From: an uncultured Collinsella sp.
GTDB taxonomy: Bacteria > Actinomycetota > Coriobacteriia > Coriobacteriales > Coriobacteriaceae
Direction of reading: 5' to 3'
DNA: 31,727 nt
Assembly (NCBI GenBank): GCA_902493855.1
Contig: CABUQV010000020.1
Span: 1 to 31,727, forward strand
In this document: positions 14,708 through 23,101 of the stretch, in pieces
Numbering within the stretch: the first letter of the stretch is position 1
How the letters are laid out: each line of letters begins with the position of its first letter
Made by a program: the position numbers and the translations under genes
The notes under the pieces: generated by a model
Told to the model about the DNA's origin: nothing
Seen by the model: only the letters and a program-made list of their open reading frames with translations
Database searches by the model: none

Positions 14708-17335
14708 CTACTCGGCGTCGGGGACCTCGTAGGTAGCCGCCGGCGTGTTGTCGCACACGACGGTAAAGCCGCCGTCCTTGTCGACATCGACTGTCACCTG
14801 ATCGCCCTCGCGCACTGTGCCGTCGATGATGGCCGCCGCGATGGCGTCCACGACCTCGCGCTGCACCAAACGCTTGAGCGGACGGGCACCGAACACGGGG
14901 TCCAGGCCGCCCACGGCGAGCATCTGCTTGGCCGCCGGGGTGATAGCAAGCGTCATGCGCTCCTTGGCCAAGCGTGCGCGGACGTCAGCGAGCTGAATAT
15001 CGACGATCTTTTCAATCTGCGCCATGCCAAGCGGATGGAACACCACGATATCGTCGATACGGTTGAGGAACTCGGGGCGGAAGGTCTGGGCCATGGCCGC
15101 GTCGACCTGATGGCGCATCTCCTCCTCGTCCTTGCCGGACAGATCGGCGATGGCCTTGGAGCCCACGTTGCTCGTCATGATGATAATCGTGTTCTTGAAG
15201 GACACCTGGCGACCCTGGCCATCGGTCAGGCGACCGTCGTCGAGCACCTGCAGCAGCACGTTAAAGACATCCGGATGGGCCTTCTCCATCTCGTCGAGCA
15301 AGATTACGGAGTACGGACGACGGCGCACGGCCTCGGTGAGCTGGCCACCCTCGTCGTAGCCCACGTATCCCGGGGGCGCACCGATCAGACGCTGGACGCT
15401 GAACTTCTCCATGTACTCGGACATGTCGATACGCACAAGCGCGCGCTCGTCGTCGAACAGGCACTCGGCCAGCGCCTTGGCGAGCTCGGTCTTGCCCACG
15501 CCGGTGGGGCCCAGGAAGAAGAAGCTGCCGATGGGCTTGTCCGGATCGGAGAGGCCCGCACGGCTGCGGCGCACGGCCGCGGCGACAGCGGAGACCGCCT
15601 CGTCCTGGCCGATGACGCGCTTATGCAGCTCGCCCTCCAAGCCCTTCAGCTTGTCGAGCTCGCCCTGCATCATCTTGGACACGGGCACGCCGGTCCAAGC
15701 GCTCACGACCTCAGCGATCTCATCGGAGGTCACCTGCTCGTTGAGGCCCTCGCCGTCCTGCTGCTTTTGCGCCTCGAGCGCGGCCTCGGAATCCTGAATC
15801 TGCTGCTGCAGGCCCGGAATCACGGAGTAGCGCAGCTCGGACGCACGACCCAGGTCGCCGTTGCGCGTCGCGCGCTCCTCCTCGCTCTTGGCCTCGTCAA
15901 GCTGCCCCTTAAGCTCCTGCACGTGGTCGATGGCGTTCTTTTGGTTGAGCCAGCCGGCCTTTTGCACGTTGAGCTTTTCCTGGACCTCAGCAATCTCTTG
16001 GCGCAGGGCCTCCAGACGCTCCTTAGAGGCGTCATCGGTCTCCTTCATGAGCGCCTGCTCCTCGATCTGCAGCTGGGTGAGCTGACGCGTGGTGGCGTCG
16101 ATCTCGACCGGCATGCTGTCGAGCTCCATGCGCAGGCGGCTTGCCGCCTCATCGACCAGGTCGATGGCCTTGTCGGGCAGGAAACGGTCGGCGATGTAGC
16201 GATCGGAGAGGTCGGCGGCGGCCACGAGCGCGCTATCGGTGATATGCACGCCGTGGAAGATTTCGTACTTCTCCTTGAGGCCACGCAGAATCGAGATGGT
16301 GTCCTCGACGGTAGGCTCGGAGACCATCACAGTCTGGAAACGACGCGCGAGCGCCGCGTCCTTCTCGATGTACTTGCGGTATTCGTCGAGCGTGGTCGCG
16401 CCGATCGCGTGCAGGTCGCCACGGGCGAGCGCCGGCTTGAGGATGTTGCCGGCGTCCATGGAGCCCTCGGTGGCACCCGCGCCCACGATGGTGTGGAGCT
16501 CATCGATGAACAGGATGACCTTGCCCTCGGACTTCTGCACCTCCTTGAGCACGGCCTTCAAGCGGTCCTCGAACTCGCCGCGGTACTTGGCGCCGGCGAC
16601 CAGCGCGCTCATGTCGAGCTCGATAAGGTCGCGGTCGCGCAGGGTGCTCGGCACGTCGCCGGCCACGATACGCTGGGCGATGCCCTCGACGATGGCCGTC
16701 TTGCCGACGCCCGGCTCACCGATGAGCACGGGGTTGTTCTTGGTGCGACGGGACAGGACCTGGATGGTGCGGCGAATCTCATCGGTACGGCCGATGACCG
16801 GGTCGAGCTTGCCGGCGCGGGCCAGATCGCAGATGTTGCGACCGTACTGCTCCAGAGCCTCAAACTGGGTCTTGTCCTCGGCAGACGTCACGCGGTCATC
16901 GCCGCGCAGCTCCTCGTAGACTTGCTCGATGCGCTCCTTGGTCACGCCGGCGTCGCGCAGAACGCGGCCGGCCTCGCCCTTGTCCTCGGCAAGCGCCATC
17001 AGCAGATGCTCAGTCACCACAAAGCTGTCGCCCATCTTGGTGGCCTTCTTCTCGGCCTTTTCGATGACGCGAACGAGCTCGTTGGACAGGCCCATCTGTT
17101 GGCCCTCGCCCGAAACCTTGGGCGCGTGGTCGATGGCATCTTGCGTGGAGCGTGCGAGCTGAGCCGGGTCGGCACCGATGCGCTCGATGATCACGGAGAT
17201 ATTGCGCTCGCCGGCACCGAGTAGGGCAGACAGCAGGTGAATCGGCTCCACCGCGCCGGCCTGCGCGTCGGCAGCCGTGCTCATGGCGGTCTGCAGCGCC
17301 TCGCGCGACGTCATTGCTAGCTTATCGATTCTCAT
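14708..17335 (-). CDS. clpB: ATP-dependent disaggregase ClpB
   Basis: An 875-residue Hsp100 chaperone that, with DnaK/DnaJ/GrpE, pulls proteins out of aggregates by threading them through a hexameric ring. In order: N-domain (1-145), first AAA+ domain with Walker A GEPGVGKT (206-213), Walker B VILFIDE (about 273-279), the middle coiled-coil domain (about 400-530) that separates ClpB from ClpA/ClpC, the second AAA+ domain with GPTGVGKT (609-616), VILLDEMEKAHPD and sensor GARPLKR. Length is normal for the family. A shared operator with dnaK just upstream suggests HspR control. Confidence 0.97.
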   Translation of the reverse strand: MRIDKLAMTSREALQTAMSTAADAQAGAVEPIHLLSALLGAGERNISVIIERIGADPAQLARSTQDAIDHAPKVSGEGQQMGLSNELVRVIEKAEKKATKMGDSFVVTEHLLMALAEDKGEAGRVLRDAGVTKERIEQVYEELRGDDRVTSAEDKTQFEALEQYGRNICDLARAGKLDPVIGRTDEIRRTIQVLSRRTKNNPVLIGEPGVGKTAIVEGIAQRIVAGDVPSTLRDRDLIELDMSALVAGAKYRGEFEDRLKAVLKEVQKSEGKVILFIDELHTIVGAGATEGSMDAGNILKPALARGDLHAIGATTLDEYRKYIEKDAALARRFQTVMVSEPTVEDTISILRGLKEKYEIFHGVHITDSALVAAADLSDRYIADRFLPDKAIDLVDEAASRLRMELDSMPVEIDATTRQLTQLQIEEQALMKETDDASKERLEALRQEIAEVQEKLNVQKAGWLNQKNAIDHVQELKGQLDEAKSEEERATRNGDLGRASELRYSVIPGLQQQIQDSEAALEAQKQQDGEGLNEQVTSDEIAEVVSAWTGVPVSKMMQGELDKLKGLEGELHKRVIGQDEAVSAVAAAVRRSRAGLSDPDKPIGSFFFLGPTGVGKTELAKALAECLFDDERALVRIDMSEYMEKFSVQRLIGAPPGYVGYDEGGQLTEAVRRRPYSVILLDEMEKAHPDVFNVLLQVLDDGRLTDGQGRQVSFKNTIIIMTSNVGSKAIADLSGKDEEEMRHQVDAAMAQTFRPEFLNRIDDIVVFHPLGMAQIEKIVDIQLADVRARLAKERMTLAITPAAKQMLAVGGLDPVFGARPLKRLVQREVVDAIAAAIIDGTVREGDQVTVDVDKDGGFTVVCDNTPAATYEVPDAE

Positions 17336-17415
17336 GGAATCACCTCTCTTGGGGCGGCCGCCCTACGGGGCGGCTTCACGTTGTTCGAGAAGTATTGTTG
17401 CCAGCTTTGCGCGAT

Positions 17416-17451
17416 CTTATACACAAATCTAAGTCTCTATATATAAGATTT
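17416..17451 (-). promoter_or_regulatory. HAIR-like operator and -10 box upstream of clpB
   Basis: AAATCTAAGT (17425-17434), a 7-nt spacer and TATAAGATTT (17442-17451) form an imperfect inverted repeat. On the minus strand a likely -10, TATAAG (17416-17421), lies 3 nt downstream of it with TG one base before. Both 10-nt arms are identical to those upstream of dnaK at 26035-26061. The N7 spacing equals that of the HAIR element bound by HspR (CTTGAGT-N7-ACTCAAG), but the half-sites differ. Confidence 0.75.
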
Positions 17452-17512
17452 TCTGAGTGATTAAGAGATAGGAGGCAGGCACGCTCACCCGCTACGGCCT
17501 CGTCCCCTTACT

Positions 17513-17569
17513 ATCTCAATCTGTAACATCTAGCGACTGTTTATGGCTCCAGATGTTACAAATCAAGAT
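17513..17569. repeat. Palindrome, first of a tandem pair
   Basis: ATCTCAATCTGTAACATCT (17513-17531) and 17551-17569 match as inverted repeats at 16 of 19 positions over a 19-nt loop. It has the same core (CAATCTGTAACA) as the palindrome at 17593-17649. Confidence 0.7.
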
Positions 17570-17592
17570 GAAATGACCAGCGGCGCCCGTTC

Positions 17593-17649
17593 GTCTCAAT
17601 CTGTAACACCTACTCGGCAAATTAGGGTCTAACTGTTACAGATCGAGAC
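17593..17649. repeat. Palindrome, second of a tandem pair
   Basis: GTCTCAATCTGTAACA (17593-17608) and TGTTACAGATCGAGAC (17634-17649) match as inverted repeats at 15 of 16 positions. Both members of the pair are 57 bp long and begin 80 bp apart. Confidence 0.7.
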
Positions 17650-17659
17650 AAACCAAGAA

Positions 17660-17692
17660 CCACCACAAAGGTGCCCGTCCCCTTTGTGGTGG
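17660..17692. repeat. 12-bp perfect hairpin CCACCACAAAGG
   Basis: CCACCACAAAGG (17660-17671) and CCTTTGTGGTGG (17681-17692) pair perfectly over a 9-nt loop. The right arm recurs as CACCTTTGTGGTGG at 18808-18821, where it begins the second copy of a diverged direct repeat. Confidence 0.7.
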
Positions 17693-17756
17693 TCCAGAGA
17701 AGAATCAGCCCCGATTAAAAGAGGCGACATCAAGCCCAGTCTACGTTTGGCGATCC

Positions 17757-17777
17757 CAAGACCCAACGAGAACGCAG
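17757..17777. repeat. 21-bp direct repeat, copy 1
   Basis: The 21 bases from CAAGACCCAACGAG to the final CGCAG are identical to 18889-18909. The match extends leftward in a diverged form over about 95 bp, to the TTTGTGGTGG block at 17683-17692. Confidence 0.75.
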
Positions 17778-17980
17778 CGATGGAATCGAGAACCGACAAT
17801 AGCCCGTTCGCACAGATAGAGGCGGAGATTCAAGGTCAGAGCCCGGTTTAAACGGCTTAGCTATCGCACGCCACAATGTTCTCGTCGTCCTCCCTATCGT
17901 ATTTATAGTGCTTATAGTGAAAATAGCGAGTTTAGTGAGAATAGTATCGCTCAAGACTCGTGGACTCAATTATTGACCTC

Positions 17981-18065
17981 CCGCCCAGAATGAGTGGGGC
18001 AATTATTTCTATTAGAGGTCAAATCGAAGCCCAATAGGGCCTTTTAGCCCTCTCATTCCGGGCGG
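17981..18065. repeat. Long inverted repeat upstream of the orphan gene
   Basis: CCGCCCAGAATGAG (17981-17994) and CTCATTCCGGGCGG (18052-18065) match as inverted repeats at 13 of 14 positions. Inside it, GACCTC (17975-17980) and GAGGTC pair as well. The right arm is about 78 bp before the start of the gene at 18143. Confidence 0.55.
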
Positions 18066-18142
18066 TCGCTTTCTTTTGAATATTGTCGTAAGCTTGTATC
18101 ATTTATCTTAATGATTGCATATTACATGAGAGGTGCCCCACC

Positions 18143-18790
18143 GTGAAACGCTCCACCTATATCGGCCTGCTCGTCTTAGCGTTTGCAATTACCGCAGTCG
18201 GCGTGGGCATTATCTATCTCGCATTTCTCCCTGCCTCGGCAACGCAGGCGGCGGTTGAAACCGTAAGCTACCCCATCGAAATCCTCACCGATATCGTCAA
18301 ACCCGATTCAATCACCGTCGATTTCGACGGTACGCCCGCAGCGCTTGGGGTCAGTAACTATCCCCGAATCGAACTTGGAGCCACGCGCTATACCCAAGAT
18401 GAGCAGCTTATCGGCAAGGCAACCAGTTTACTCAAAGGCAAGACGTTTAAGCGATGGTACGGCGCCGCAATATATCGAGCCAAGAAAGGCCAAATGAATG
18501 GCGGGTATTATTCGACCCTTGAACTCGATGCGGCAAACGGGAGCAGACTGTGCAACGTTTCATACGACCCCGGCTACGTGGACAACGAAGGGCCGGGAGT
18601 CTATATCTCGGATGGCAACGTGATCTACGTCATGGAAGGCGACCAGACGGCAGTCGTCGATTTTATGGATCGGTGTACCGAGGATGCCTACGAACAAACT
18701 TGCGAGCCCGATCCACAGACAGCGCGCGACAGTGGCTCAGCACGCACTTGGCTATTTGACGATGAAATAACCTGGGCCCCATCGAAATAA
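18143..18790 (+). CDS. Exported or membrane-anchored protein of unknown function
   Basis: A 215-residue protein with one N-terminal hydrophobic segment (about 7-29, IGLLVLAFAITAVGVGIIYL) after MKRST, so it is either anchored or cleaved after PASA. The rest is soluble and polar (KTFKRWYGAAIYRAKKGQMN, then YYSTLELDAANGSRL). No family is recognised. The start is a GTG at 18143-18145 with GAGAGG upstream. It is a single-gene unit in AT-rich surroundings, flanked by diverged direct repeats, which suggests it was gained or duplicated with its flanks. Confidence 0.7.
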   Translation: MKRSTYIGLLVLAFAITAVGVGIIYLAFLPASATQAAVETVSYPIEILTDIVKPDSITVDFDGTPAALGVSNYPRIELGATRYTQDEQLIGKATSLLKGKTFKRWYGAAIYRAKKGQMNGGYYSTLELDAANGSRLCNVSYDPGYVDNEGPGVYISDGNVIYVMEGDQTAVVDFMDRCTEDAYEQTCEPDPQTARDSGSARTWLFDDEITWAPSK

Positions 18791-18826
18791 GGACCCGCCA
18801 GGCAGGCACCTTTGTGGTGGTTTTCG

Positions 18827-18862
18827 ACAAAAAGAAGCCGCCCCGATAATAGGGGCGGCTTC
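18827..18862 (-). terminator. Terminator of the hydratase gene
   Basis: GAAGCCGCCCC (18834-18844) pairs perfectly with GGGGCGGCTTC (18852-18862), 11 bp with a 7-nt loop. On the minus strand the stem is followed by TTTTTGTCG. It can also end the plus-strand gene at 18143-18790, though with a poor T-tract. Confidence 0.8.
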
Positions 18863-18888
18863 AGGCAAGTCTATTTATTAGCGTCCCT

Positions 18889-18909
18889 CAAGACCCAACG
18901 AGAACGCAG
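18889..18909. repeat. 21-bp direct repeat, copy 2
   Basis: Identical to 17757-17777. With the preceding TTTGTGGTGG block and the GCCCCGAT block it forms a diverged copy of about 100 bp, 1.13 kb from the first. Confidence 0.75.
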
Positions 18910-18916
18910 AAATGTA

Positions 18917-18990
18917 GCCCGGGGCTTACCCTTTCCCGAACGCGACCCTCGCGAAGCGCGTGAGCGGGCGGGAAAGGGTAAGCCCCGGGC
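18917..18990. repeat. 22-bp perfect palindrome
   Basis: Arms 18917-18938 and 18969-18990 are perfect inverted repeats 22 bp long, containing CCCGGGGCTTACCCTTTCCC, with a 30-nt loop. The loop itself contains CGCG-rich pairs. It lies just downstream of the hydratase stop and has no T-tract. Confidence 0.85.
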
Positions 18991-19005
18991 GGACAATTAA
19001 GTGCG

Positions 19006-21306
19006 TTACTCGGCAGCGGCCTTGAACTTGTTGTAGTTGATCAGGCAGCCGGCCTTGACGATGGCACGCTCTTCGGCCGTCATATCGGCAATATAGAGCT
19101 CAATATGCTCAACCGCACCATCGGCGCGCACCACGTAGGCGGCGATGTTCTTCAAGTCGCCATCGAGCGCGGCACGGATACCCGGCACAAAGACGTAGTC
19201 GCCCACCTCAAAGTTGGGCTCGGCCTCCATCTGGAAGGGCACCATGCCCCAGTTCATCACGTTGGAGCGATAGCGCTTGGTGGCGTACTCGTGGACGATG
19301 TTGGCCAGGCCGCCGATCACGCGCTGGCAGCTCGCGGCCTGCTCGCGGGCGGAACCGTCACCGGGCTTCTTGGCATAGAGCATGGAGCCGTACTCGGTCG
19401 CCTTGGCGTCTGCCGCGACACCCGCGCCGGCCAGCGCCTCAAACACGCCGGCAAGCTCGGCATCGAGTGCCGCCAGGTCGCCTGCTGCCTCGCCGGCAAT
19501 GCGGCGCTTTTCCACCGCATCGACCTCCTTGGAGCGACCCACGTAGGCCGGATCGCGGCGGCTGAGCGTAAACTCGGCCAAGCCCAGCGGGTTGGAGCGG
19601 AAGGAGCTCGTCTCGCCCGAAGGAATGAGCTCGTCGGTCGTAGTGACCGGGTCCATAATCTTGGAGCACACCTTGAGCAGGATATCGTCGCCGAGGGGCT
19701 CCATCGCGGGCCACGGCTTAATGTTGGGGCCTTCGACCAGCTCGTCGGCAGGCTCCGCCTTGCCAAAGCCCCAGTACACGCGCTTTTTGTAGGGCGCGTC
19801 GTCAAAGGTGTACTCGCAGGCCTCGTCCCAAGTCTCCTCGGGCAGGTCGGTCGCCGGCGTCAGGACGCCGCCGTTGGCAGCCGTCGCCGCAATGGAGCGA
19901 GCGTCCATCAGGGCCACGGCGCTCAGCTGGCCATTGCCCGGCTTGGAACCCTCGCGGTTGGGGAAGTTGCGCGTAGTGTGGCGGATGGACAGGCCGTTGT
20001 TGGCGGGCGTGTCGCCGGCACCGAAGCACGGGCCGCAGAATGCCGTGCGCACAATCGCGCCGGCCTCCATAAGGTCGTAGATATAGCCGCGGCGTGTAAG
20101 CTCGAGTGCCACGGGCTGGCTCGTGGGGTAGACCGACAGCGAGAATTCGCCGCAGCCGGTGTTGGCGCCCTTGAGCACGCGGGCAGCCTGGACCACGGAG
20201 TCGTAGTTGCCGCCCGAGCAGCCGGCGATAACGCCCTGCTGCACGTGCAGCTTGCCGTCGACGATCTTGTCGAGCAGGCTAAAGTGCGTCTTGCCCTCGC
20301 CGATCTTAGCGGCCTCGAGCTCCACCTCGTGCAGGATGTCCTCGAGGTTCTCGTTGAGCTCGTCGATCTCAAAGCCGTTGGAAGGATGGAACGGCAGCGC
20401 GATCATGGGCTTGATGCTCGACAGGTCGACCTCGACGCAGCCATCGTAGTAGGCGACATCGGCGGGCTTGAGCTCGCGGTAGTCGTCACCGCGGCCGTGC
20501 ATGGTCAAAAACGCGTGCGTGTCCTCGTCGGTGGCCCAGATGCTCGACAGGCAGGTGGGCTCGGTGGTCATGACATCGACGCCGTTGCGGTAGTCGGTCG
20601 TCATGCTCGCGATGCCGGGGCCCACGAACTCCATGACCTTGTTCTTGACGTAGCCCTTGGCAAAGACGGCGCGGATGATGGCAAGCGCCACATCGTGCGG
20701 GCCGACGCCGGGACGCGGGGCGCCCGTGAGGTAGATGGCGACAACGCCGGGATAGGCAACATCGTAGGTGTCACGCAGCAGCTGCTTTGCCAGCTCGCCG
20801 CCGCCCTCGCCCACGGCCATGGTGCCCAGGGCGCCGTAGCGGGTGTGCGAGTCGGAGCCCAGGATCATCTTGCCGCAACCGGCGAAGTTCTCGCGCATAA
20901 AGGAGTGGATGACGGCGATGTGCGGCGGGACGAAGATGCCGCCGTACTTCTTGGCAGCCGAGAGGCCAAAGACGTGGTCGTCCTCGTTGATGGTGCCGCC
21001 CACGGCGCACAGCGAGTTATGGCAGTTGGTGAGCACGTAGGGCAGCGGGAACTGCTCCATGCCCGAGGCGCGCGCCGTCTGGATGATGCCGACAAAGGTG
21101 ATGTCGTGGCTCGCCATAGCATCGAAACGAATCTTGAGCGCCTCGGGGTCGCCGGACGTATTGTGTGCCTGGAGGATCGAATACGCGATGGTGCCACGCC
21201 TGGCATCCTCAGGTGTCTGCGTAATACCGCGCTCGGCAGCCTCGGCCGCAGGCACAACCTCGCTGCCGCCGCGCAGGTAGACGCCGTCCTCGTACAGCTT
21301 GACCAT
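19006..21306 (-). CDS. Aconitase-family hydratase
   Basis: A 766-residue enzyme of the aconitase superfamily, which adds or removes water across a carbon double bond using a [4Fe-4S] cluster. The cluster ligands are C363 (AGCSGGNYD), C424 and C427 (TAFCGPCFG). SDSHT (151-155) and RNFPNREGS also fit active-site motifs, and the C-terminal swivel domain has RSNVMNWGMVPF. The overall pattern is closer to the YbhJ-type or clostridial 'hydratase' branch than to AcnA or AcnB, so citrate/isocitrate activity is not certain. The ATG at 21304-21306 (MVKLYEDGVYLRGG) has GGGAG 5 nt upstream and gives the family length; an upstream ATG at 21426 lacks a ribosome binding site. Confidence 0.85.
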   Translation of the reverse strand: MVKLYEDGVYLRGGSEVVPAAEAAERGITQTPEDARRGTIAYSILQAHNTSGDPEALKIRFDAMASHDITFVGIIQTARASGMEQFPLPYVLTNCHNSLCAVGGTINEDDHVFGLSAAKKYGGIFVPPHIAVIHSFMRENFAGCGKMILGSDSHTRYGALGTMAVGEGGGELAKQLLRDTYDVAYPGVVAIYLTGAPRPGVGPHDVALAIIRAVFAKGYVKNKVMEFVGPGIASMTTDYRNGVDVMTTEPTCLSSIWATDEDTHAFLTMHGRGDDYRELKPADVAYYDGCVEVDLSSIKPMIALPFHPSNGFEIDELNENLEDILHEVELEAAKIGEGKTHFSLLDKIVDGKLHVQQGVIAGCSGGNYDSVVQAARVLKGANTGCGEFSLSVYPTSQPVALELTRRGYIYDLMEAGAIVRTAFCGPCFGAGDTPANNGLSIRHTTRNFPNREGSKPGNGQLSAVALMDARSIAATAANGGVLTPATDLPEETWDEACEYTFDDAPYKKRVYWGFGKAEPADELVEGPNIKPWPAMEPLGDDILLKVCSKIMDPVTTTDELIPSGETSSFRSNPLGLAEFTLSRRDPAYVGRSKEVDAVEKRRIAGEAAGDLAALDAELAGVFEALAGAGVAADAKATEYGSMLYAKKPGDGSAREQAASCQRVIGGLANIVHEYATKRYRSNVMNWGMVPFQMEAEPNFEVGDYVFVPGIRAALDGDLKNIAAYVVRADGAVEHIELYIADMTAEERAIVKAGCLINYNKFKAAAE

Positions 21307-21623
21307 ACTGTCTCCCACTCTGCCCGAAAGGCTCGGGCGCATAGCATACATTCGTTCAATATCGTGCCATAGAACAGTTGCCAGCGGGTTACGAATCTGC
21401 ACGTTCACTTTATCTCGGTAAAGCATAATACGAGCCCGGTGTGGGGCCGGCAGATCTGGCGCAAGAGTGTCCCTTTCGACTAGTCATTTAAGAACGTCCC
21501 CAATGACTAATGAAAAGGGCAAGGCATAGACCTTCCGGTCATGCCTTGCCCTTTGAATGACAAATTGTCGCTCTGGGCGGCGCGCAGCGTCAACTGGTCC
21601 GCCGTTCGTTAGAACGGCGGAAC
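21307..21623. other. Intergenic region between hydratase and hspR
   Basis: It holds the hydratase promoter, not resolvable with confidence, the hspR terminator (21514-21554) and a small inverted repeat TAGTCATT (21481-21488) with AATGACTA (21502-21509). No gene is seen. Confidence 0.5.
21514..21554 (-). terminator. Terminator of the dnaK-grpE-dnaJ-hspR operon
   Basis: AAAGGGCAAGGCAT (21514-21527) pairs perfectly with ATGCCTTGCCCTTT (21541-21554) over a 13-nt loop. On the minus strand TTTTCATT follows. It lies about 70 bp after the hspR stop. Confidence 0.85.
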
Positions 21624-22040
21624 CTAGAGATCCCCGCCCGTGCCCAGCAGCTTGCGCATGACTTGCTCGGGGTTGACCGAGCCATCGCGCGGGGCCAGAG
21701 CGGTGATCTTCTTTTGCATCTTGTACTCGTGCAGCTCGTCCTCGAGCTGGCGCACGCGGGCGCGAAGCTTCTCGTTCTCGCGCTCGCGCTCCTCGGCACG
21801 CTCCTTCATATCGAGGATGCGCACCACGCCGGCGAGGTTGATGCCCTCGTCGGTCAGTTGGTTGATGAGCTCCAGGCGCTCGATATCGGCACGCGAATAC
21901 AGACGCGTGTTACCGCCCGAGCGCTGGGGGTTCACCAGGCCCTTGGACTCGTAGACGCGCAGAGTCTGCGGGTGCATGCCGGTCAGCTCGGCCGCCACGC
22001 TGATCATATACAGCGGTTTGTTCCTATTGTCCTCGGCCAT
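21624..22040 (-). CDS. hspR: Heat-shock repressor HspR (MerR family)
   Basis: A 138-residue MerR-type regulator. Residues 9-75 are the winged helix domain: MISVAAELTGMHPQTLRVYE, SKGLVNPQRSGGNTRLYS, then DIERLELI. A coiled coil follows (about 78-115, ERAEERERENEKLRARVRQL). In actinobacteria HspR binds HAIR operators and represses dnaK and clpB, with DnaK as co-repressor. Here it is the last gene of the dnaK operon, and HAIR-like sites precede both dnaK and clpB. The ATG at 22038-22040 is chosen because family homology begins at MAEDNRNKPLYMIS; the longer frame to 22112 adds an unrelated Gly/Trp-rich leader. Confidence 0.93.
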   Translation of the reverse strand: MAEDNRNKPLYMISVAAELTGMHPQTLRVYESKGLVNPQRSGGNTRLYSRADIERLELINQLTDEGINLAGVVRILDMKERAEERERENEKLRARVRQLEDELHEYKMQKKITALAPRDGSVNPEQVMRKLLGTGGDL

Positions 22041-22113
22041 GCTACCTGACCCCTTTCCGTCTCGCACATCTCCACCATAAGCCTGCGGCCAGCCCGTGGG
22101 CCACGCAGCCAAG

Positions 22114-23079
22114 CTAGAACGTCGCCTTGTAACGGTTGACCTTCTCGCGATAATCGCGCGTGTCGGCCTCGCGCAGCTTGGTCATGGCATCGCGCTCATC
22201 GTCGGACAGGTTCGCGGGAACCTGCACCTTGATCTCGACGAGCAACGCACCCGTGCGGCCGCGATGCTTAACGTCGGGCGCACCCATCTCCTTAAAGCGG
22301 AACTTCTTGCCCGTCTGGGTGCCAGCGGGCACTTTCAGACGAACCGTCGCGCCGCCGGGCGTGGGCACATCCACCGTGCAGCCGAGCGCTGCCTCGTAGA
22401 CCGAGATCGGCACCTCCATGGTCACATCGGCACCCTTGCGCTTAAACAGCGGGTGTTCCTCCACGTGCGTGGTCACGACCAGGTCGCCACGCTCGCCTCC
22501 GGCAACGCCGTACTCGCCACGGCGCTTGTAACGCAATTTGCCGCCGTCGACCGCACCCGCAGGCACCGAGACCGTGATGGTCTGCTGCTCGCCCGTCGAG
22601 GGAATGCGGTAGGTGACCTTATGCGTCACGCCGCGAAACGCGTCCTCGGCCGTTACGTCGACAGTCAGCGACAGGTCGCCGCCCTTGCGCGCGCGATTGC
22701 GGCCCGCGCCCGCACCGGCATTGCCCGCGGCCCCGGCAAAACCCGAGCCCCAATCGCTGCCCCAGGCGCCGTTGCCGCTAAAGATGCTGTCGAAGATATC
22801 GCCCCAGCCGCTCGCGCCGGCACCGGCGCCGTAACCACCGCTATATGCGCCGCCCGCGCCCGGCATGCCGCCGAACATGAGCATCTGGTCGTACTCTTTG
22901 CGCTTCTTCTCGTCCGAAAGCGTCTCGTAGGCCTCGCTGATCTCCTTAAACTTGGCCTCGTCGCCGCCGGCATCGGGGTGATATTTTTGCGCGAGCTTGC
23001 GAAACGCGCTCTTGATCTCTTTGTCGGAGGCGCTCTTGGATACGCCCAGGATGTCATAGAAGGTTTTGCCTGCAGCCAT
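22114..23079 (-). CDS. dnaJ: DnaJ-type co-chaperone without zinc finger
   Basis: A 321-residue J-domain protein that stimulates DnaK ATPase activity and delivers substrates. The J domain (about 5-70) has the HPD motif at 34-36. A Gly/Ala-rich linker (about 75-130) leads straight to the C-terminal substrate-binding domains (LSLTVDVTAEDAFRG, then DLVVTTHVEEHPLFKRKGAD). The CxxCxGxG zinc repeats of classical DnaJ are absent; the only cysteine near there is in LGCTVDV. It is thus a class B, CbpA-like protein, although it sits in the dnaK operon. CAGGAGAGGAG precedes the ATG. hspR follows after 73 bp. Confidence 0.93.
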   Translation of the reverse strand: MAAGKTFYDILGVSKSASDKEIKSAFRKLAQKYHPDAGGDEAKFKEISEAYETLSDEKKRKEYDQMLMFGGMPGAGGAYSGGYGAGAGASGWGDIFDSIFSGNGAWGSDWGSGFAGAAGNAGAGAGRNRARKGGDLSLTVDVTAEDAFRGVTHKVTYRIPSTGEQQTITVSVPAGAVDGGKLRYKRRGEYGVAGGERGDLVVTTHVEEHPLFKRKGADVTMEVPISVYEAALGCTVDVPTPGGATVRLKVPAGTQTGKKFRFKEMGAPDVKHRGRTGALLVEIKVQVPANLSDDERDAMTKLREADTRDYREKVNRYKATF

Positions 23080-23101
23080 CGTAGCTCCTCTCCTGTTACA
23101 T

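Larger units (their letters stand above)
17452..18142. other. Long intergenic region with several palindromes, no convincing gene
   Basis: This stretch between the clpB promoter and the next gene is AT-richer than its surroundings. It holds three tandem palindromes (17513-17692), one copy of a diverged direct repeat (about 17660-17777) and a long inverted repeat (17981-18065). A 79-codon minus frame at 17730-17969 has no ribosome binding site or plausible composition. Confidence 0.6.

Noticed and set aside
15035..17224. 729-codon open frame antisense to clpB
   Set aside because: clpB is unmistakable on the minus strand; the antisense frame has only biased composition.
17730..17969. 79-codon minus frame in the clpB upstream region
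   Set aside because: No ribosome binding site, no family resemblance, and it contains one of the repeated non-coding segments.
19105..21372. 755-codon open frame antisense to the hydratase
   Set aside because: The hydratase has complete aconitase motifs; the other frame has none.
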